From Salipiger mangrovisoli (GTDB lineage: Bacteria; Pseudomonadota; Alphaproteobacteria; Rhodobacterales; Rhodobacteraceae), in contig NZ_JADFFK010000003.1 in assembly GCF_015223355.1 (NCBI RefSeq), positions 186,001-250,000 on the forward strand: a DNA stretch of 64,000 nucleotides, in the 5' to 3' direction. Below the pieces are notes generated by a model. It saw only the letters and a program-made list of their open reading frames with translations. It did not search any database and was not told the origin of the DNA. Positions within the stretch are counted from its first letter, which is position 1. Each line of letters starts with the position of its first letter. Positions 61,955 to 64,000 of this stretch are shown here, in pieces. Made by a program: the position numbers and the translations under genes.

Positions 61955-63463
61955 TTATTCTGCCGCGGTCTTGAGCTTGAAGCCCTTCTCGATCATGTCC
62001 GCCGGTTCGACCGGGTACTCGCCGGAGAAGCAGGCGTCGCAATATTGCGGGCAGGAGTTGTTGCGGCCCTGCTCGCTGGCTCCGACGGCGCGGTAGAGAC
62101 CGTCGAGCGAGATGAACTTGAGGCTGTCGACGCCAAGATGCTCGCGCATCTCATCCTCGGACATGGTGGCGGCCAGCAGCTTCTCGCGCTGCGGCGTGTC
62201 CACTCCGTAGAAGCACGGCCATGCGGTGGGCGGCGAGGCGATGCGGAAGTGCACCTCGGCCGCGCCGGCATCAAGGATCATCTCCTTGATCTTGCGCGAG
62301 GTGGTGCCGCGCACCACCGAGTCGTCGACCAGGATCACCCGCTTGCCGCGGATGAGCGCGCGGTTGACGTTGAGCTTGAGGCGCACGCCCATGTTGCGGA
62401 TCTGCTCGGTCGGCTCGATGAAGGTTCGGCCCATGTACTGGTTGCGGATGATCCCCATGCCGTAGGGAATGCCGCTTTCATGCGCAAAGCCGATCGCCGC
62501 CGGGGTACCGCTATCGGGCACGGGGCAGACGAGGTCGGCCTCGACCGGCGCCTCGCGGGCCAGTTCGACGCCGATCTGACGGCGCGTCTCGTAGACCGAG
62601 CGGCCGCCGATGATCGAATCGGGACGCGAGAAGTAGACATGCTCGAAGATGCAGAACTTCGACGGCTGGGCGCGGAAGGGGCGGCGGCTCTCGACCTTGC
62701 CGCCCGAGATGACGACCATCTCGCCGGGCTCGATCTCGCGCACGAATTCCGCACCGATGATGTCGAGCGCACAGGTCTCCGAGCTCAGCACGTAGCCGCC
62801 GTCGGCCAGCTTGCCGAGCACCAGCGGGCGCACGCCCAGCGGGTCGCGCACGCCGATCAGCTTGGTGCGGGTCATGGCGACCACCGAGAAGGCACCCTCG
62901 ACGCGGCGCAGCGCGTCTTCCATGCGGGCCGGGATGTCCCGCTGCAGCGAGCGGGCCATCAGGTGAATGATGCATTCGCTGTCCGACGAGCTCTGGAAGA
63001 TCGAGCCACGCTCGATCAGCTCGCGGCGCAACGCCTCGGCATTGGTGATGTTGCCGTTGTGGGCGATGGCGGCACCGCCCATCGAGAACTCGCCGAAGAA
63101 GGGCTGAACGTCGCGGATCGCGGCACCCTTGGACCCGGCGGTCGAGTAGCGCACGTGGCCGATGGCGAGCGCGCCGGGCAGGGTTTCCATCAGCGAGACG
63201 CTGGTGAAGTTGTCACGCACGTAGCCGAAGCGGCGGGCAGAGTTGAACCCGTCTTCGGGCGAGTAGGAGACGATCCCGCCGGCTTCCTGACCCCGGTGCT
63301 GCAGCGCGTGCAGGCCGAGGGCGACGAAATTCGCCGCGTCGGTGACGCCGATGACGCCGAACACGCCGCACTCTTCGTGCAGCTTGTCGGCATCGACGGC
63401 GTCGAAATCAAAGGGATGGGCGGGGGGCATCTGGCGATCGGACAAGGGCGGCTCCGAATCCAT
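61955..63463 (-). CDS. purF: Amidophosphoribosyltransferase
   Basis: 502 residues from ATG 63463; ATG 63430 is an alternative start 11 codons later. Catalytic Cys32 (LHEECGVFGV) becomes N-terminal after propeptide removal. PRPP-binding motif VILVDDSVVRGTTSRKIKEM is present. Cysteines in SKFCIFEHV, AWPCFYGVD and NSCPQYCDACF match the [4Fe-4S] cluster ligands of the Bacillus-type enzyme. It catalyses the first committed step of purine synthesis. cvpA lies upstream on the same strand, the common cvpA-purF order. Confidence 0.96.
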   Translation of the reverse strand: MDSEPPLSDRQMPPAHPFDFDAVDADKLHEECGVFGVIGVTDAANFVALGLHALQHRGQEAGGIVSYSPEDGFNSARRFGYVRDNFTSVSLMETLPGALAIGHVRYSTAGSKGAAIRDVQPFFGEFSMGGAAIAHNGNITNAEALRRELIERGSIFQSSSDSECIIHLMARSLQRDIPARMEDALRRVEGAFSVVAMTRTKLIGVRDPLGVRPLVLGKLADGGYVLSSETCALDIIGAEFVREIEPGEMVVISGGKVESRRPFRAQPSKFCIFEHVYFSRPDSIIGGRSVYETRRQIGVELAREAPVEADLVCPVPDSGTPAAIGFAHESGIPYGMGIIRNQYMGRTFIEPTEQIRNMGVRLKLNVNRALIRGKRVILVDDSVVRGTTSRKIKEMILDAGAAEVHFRIASPPTAWPCFYGVDTPQREKLLAATMSEDEMREHLGVDSLKFISLDGLYRAVGASEQGRNNSCPQYCDACFSGEYPVEPADMIEKGFKLKTAAE

Positions 63464-63618
63464 AGGGCTGGGGACAGCCCCCTCATACCGGCATGAAGGG
63501 CGCGTGTCACGGAAGCTTCGCATATGGACGCCGCAGCGCGGCGTGGCAAGACCTGCGCTAACACGGCTGTGCGATTGGGTGATGACCGTGACGCTCACGG
63601 GGGCGCCAAAACGGAAAA

Positions 63619-63636
63619 CCGCGCCCGGAGGCGCGG
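63619..63636 (-). terminator. Terminator between cvpA and purF
   Basis: A 7-bp GC stem (CCGCGCC / GGCGCGG) with a CGGA loop; on the minus strand it is followed by TTTTCCGTTTT. It lies 33 bases after the cvpA stop, so purF probably has its own promoter in the remaining 155 bases. Confidence 0.72.
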
Positions 63637-63668
63637 CTCGTGGTCTTCGCCCGCGGCGGCGTCGCGGG

Positions 63669-64000
63669 TCAGGCGTCGTTCGCGCCCGGCGCTTCGCAGA
63701 CGCCCACCAGCTGCTCGTATTGCGCGGTGATCCAGCCAAGCGCGGCCTCGGGGTTCTGATCCTCGATCTTGCCGGTGAACTTGGCGAAGACCGCAGCCGA
63801 ACGCGAATCGTCCACCATGGGGATCTCCTGCGCGGTGATCACCGTCTCGTAGACGAAGAAGGCAATGGCCACGAGCAGCACGCCGCGCGCCACGCCGAAA
63901 AGGAAGCCAAGGCCCTGGTCGAGCCCGCCGAGCGCCGAGCGCTGCACGAGGCTGGAGAAGACCGGGGTGAAGAGCGACACGATCACCAGCGCCAGCGCAA
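63669..64000 (-). CDS. cvpA: CvpA family protein, C-terminal part (cut by window edge)
   Basis: About 110 residues are visible, open to the right edge. The membrane segments FLFGVARGVLLVAIAFFVYE and the preceding LGGLDQGLGFLFG loop are typical of CvpA (colicin V production) inner-membrane proteins. A polar C-terminal tail of about 45 residues follows. Family function is unresolved, with proposed links to colicin V secretion and envelope stress resistance. Adjacent to purF, as in many proteobacteria. Confidence 0.88.
   Translation of the reverse strand, partial: ALALVIVSLFTPVFSSLVQRSALGGLDQGLGFLFGVARGVLLVAIAFFVYETVITAQEIPMVDDSRSAAVFAKFTGKIEDQNPEAALGWITAQYEQLVGVCEAPGANDA

Noticed and set aside
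1-64000. tRNA, rRNA, CRISPR array, insertion sequence, prophage or attachment sites
   Set aside because: I looked for T-loop and repeat-spacer patterns and for transposase, integrase or phage proteins and found none.

Overview
The window is GC-rich DNA, densely packed with genes on both strands, with no rRNA, tRNA, insertion sequence, prophage or CRISPR array that I can see. Gene content and local order point to an alphaproteobacterium of the Rhodobacteraceae (roseobacter/Salipiger-like). Pointers are the usg gene beside gyrA, the small membrane protein (GTG start) just upstream of mfd, purF next to cvpA, a cyoABCD-SURF1 ubiquinol oxidase operon, an HWE-type histidine kinase fused to a receiver, and many ABC uptake operons. 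The assignment rests on recognising proteins and synteny, not on a database search.

Layout. (1) 1-3.4 kb: the tail of an HMG-CoA lyase-like gene coupled to a family III CoA transferase, a glutathione transferase and an AbrB-type membrane protein. (2) 3.5-12.0 kb: a LacI-type regulator divergent from an ABC sugar/polyol uptake operon (binding protein, two permeases, a 75-residue two-helix membrane protein, two ATPases) that ends in a single-chain dihydroxyacetone-type kinase; the divergent promoter carries two 16-bp operators that are exact reverse complements. (3) 12.0-16.7 kb: a small secreted protein with a structured upstream region, then a metal-stress locus: NrsF-type anti-sigma factor and ECF sigma factor on one strand, and on the other a bufferin-type peptide precursor (DUF2282), its MNIO/DUF692 maturase, a DUF2063 partner and a DoxX protein. 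Two divergent promoters with the same architecture lie between them. (4) 16.7-26.9 kb: housekeeping genes: M48 protease, gyrA, usg, a SYLF lipoprotein, hemB, a membrane protein and mfd. (5) 26.9-32.7 kb: HWE kinase-receiver hybrid, brnQ, and the histidine-catabolism pair hutF-hutD.

(6) 32.7-47.4 kb: a large amine/guanidino-compound catabolic region. It has a spermidine/putrescine-type ABC importer, a PuuB-like FAD oxidase, an aldehyde dehydrogenase, a cupin, a YtcJ-like amidohydrolase and a LysR regulator on one strand. An agmatinase-family ureohydrolase faces them, followed by gabD, gabT and a PuuR-like regulator. Together they could carry a guanidino or polyamine compound through GABA to succinate. 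(7) 47.4-57.1 kb: DUF2237, pth, an ABM-domain protein, rplY, an MFS transporter, SURF1-cyoDCBA and a FAH-family hydratase. (8) 57.2-64 kb: nlpD-like/pcm/surE, an orphan cytoplasmic binding protein, an SDR lacking its catalytic serine, a small protein, purF and the C-terminus of cvpA.

The most distinctive system is the sigma factor/NrsF/bufferin locus. It matches a recently recognised class of MNIO-made copper-binding peptides, so it is not wholly undescribed, but the paired promoters make a clean regulatory prediction. Less explained items are the closed structured element at 12596-12698, the two-helix protein in the sugar ABC operon, the 21-bp intergenic repeat, and the regulatory palindromes around the ureohydrolase gene.
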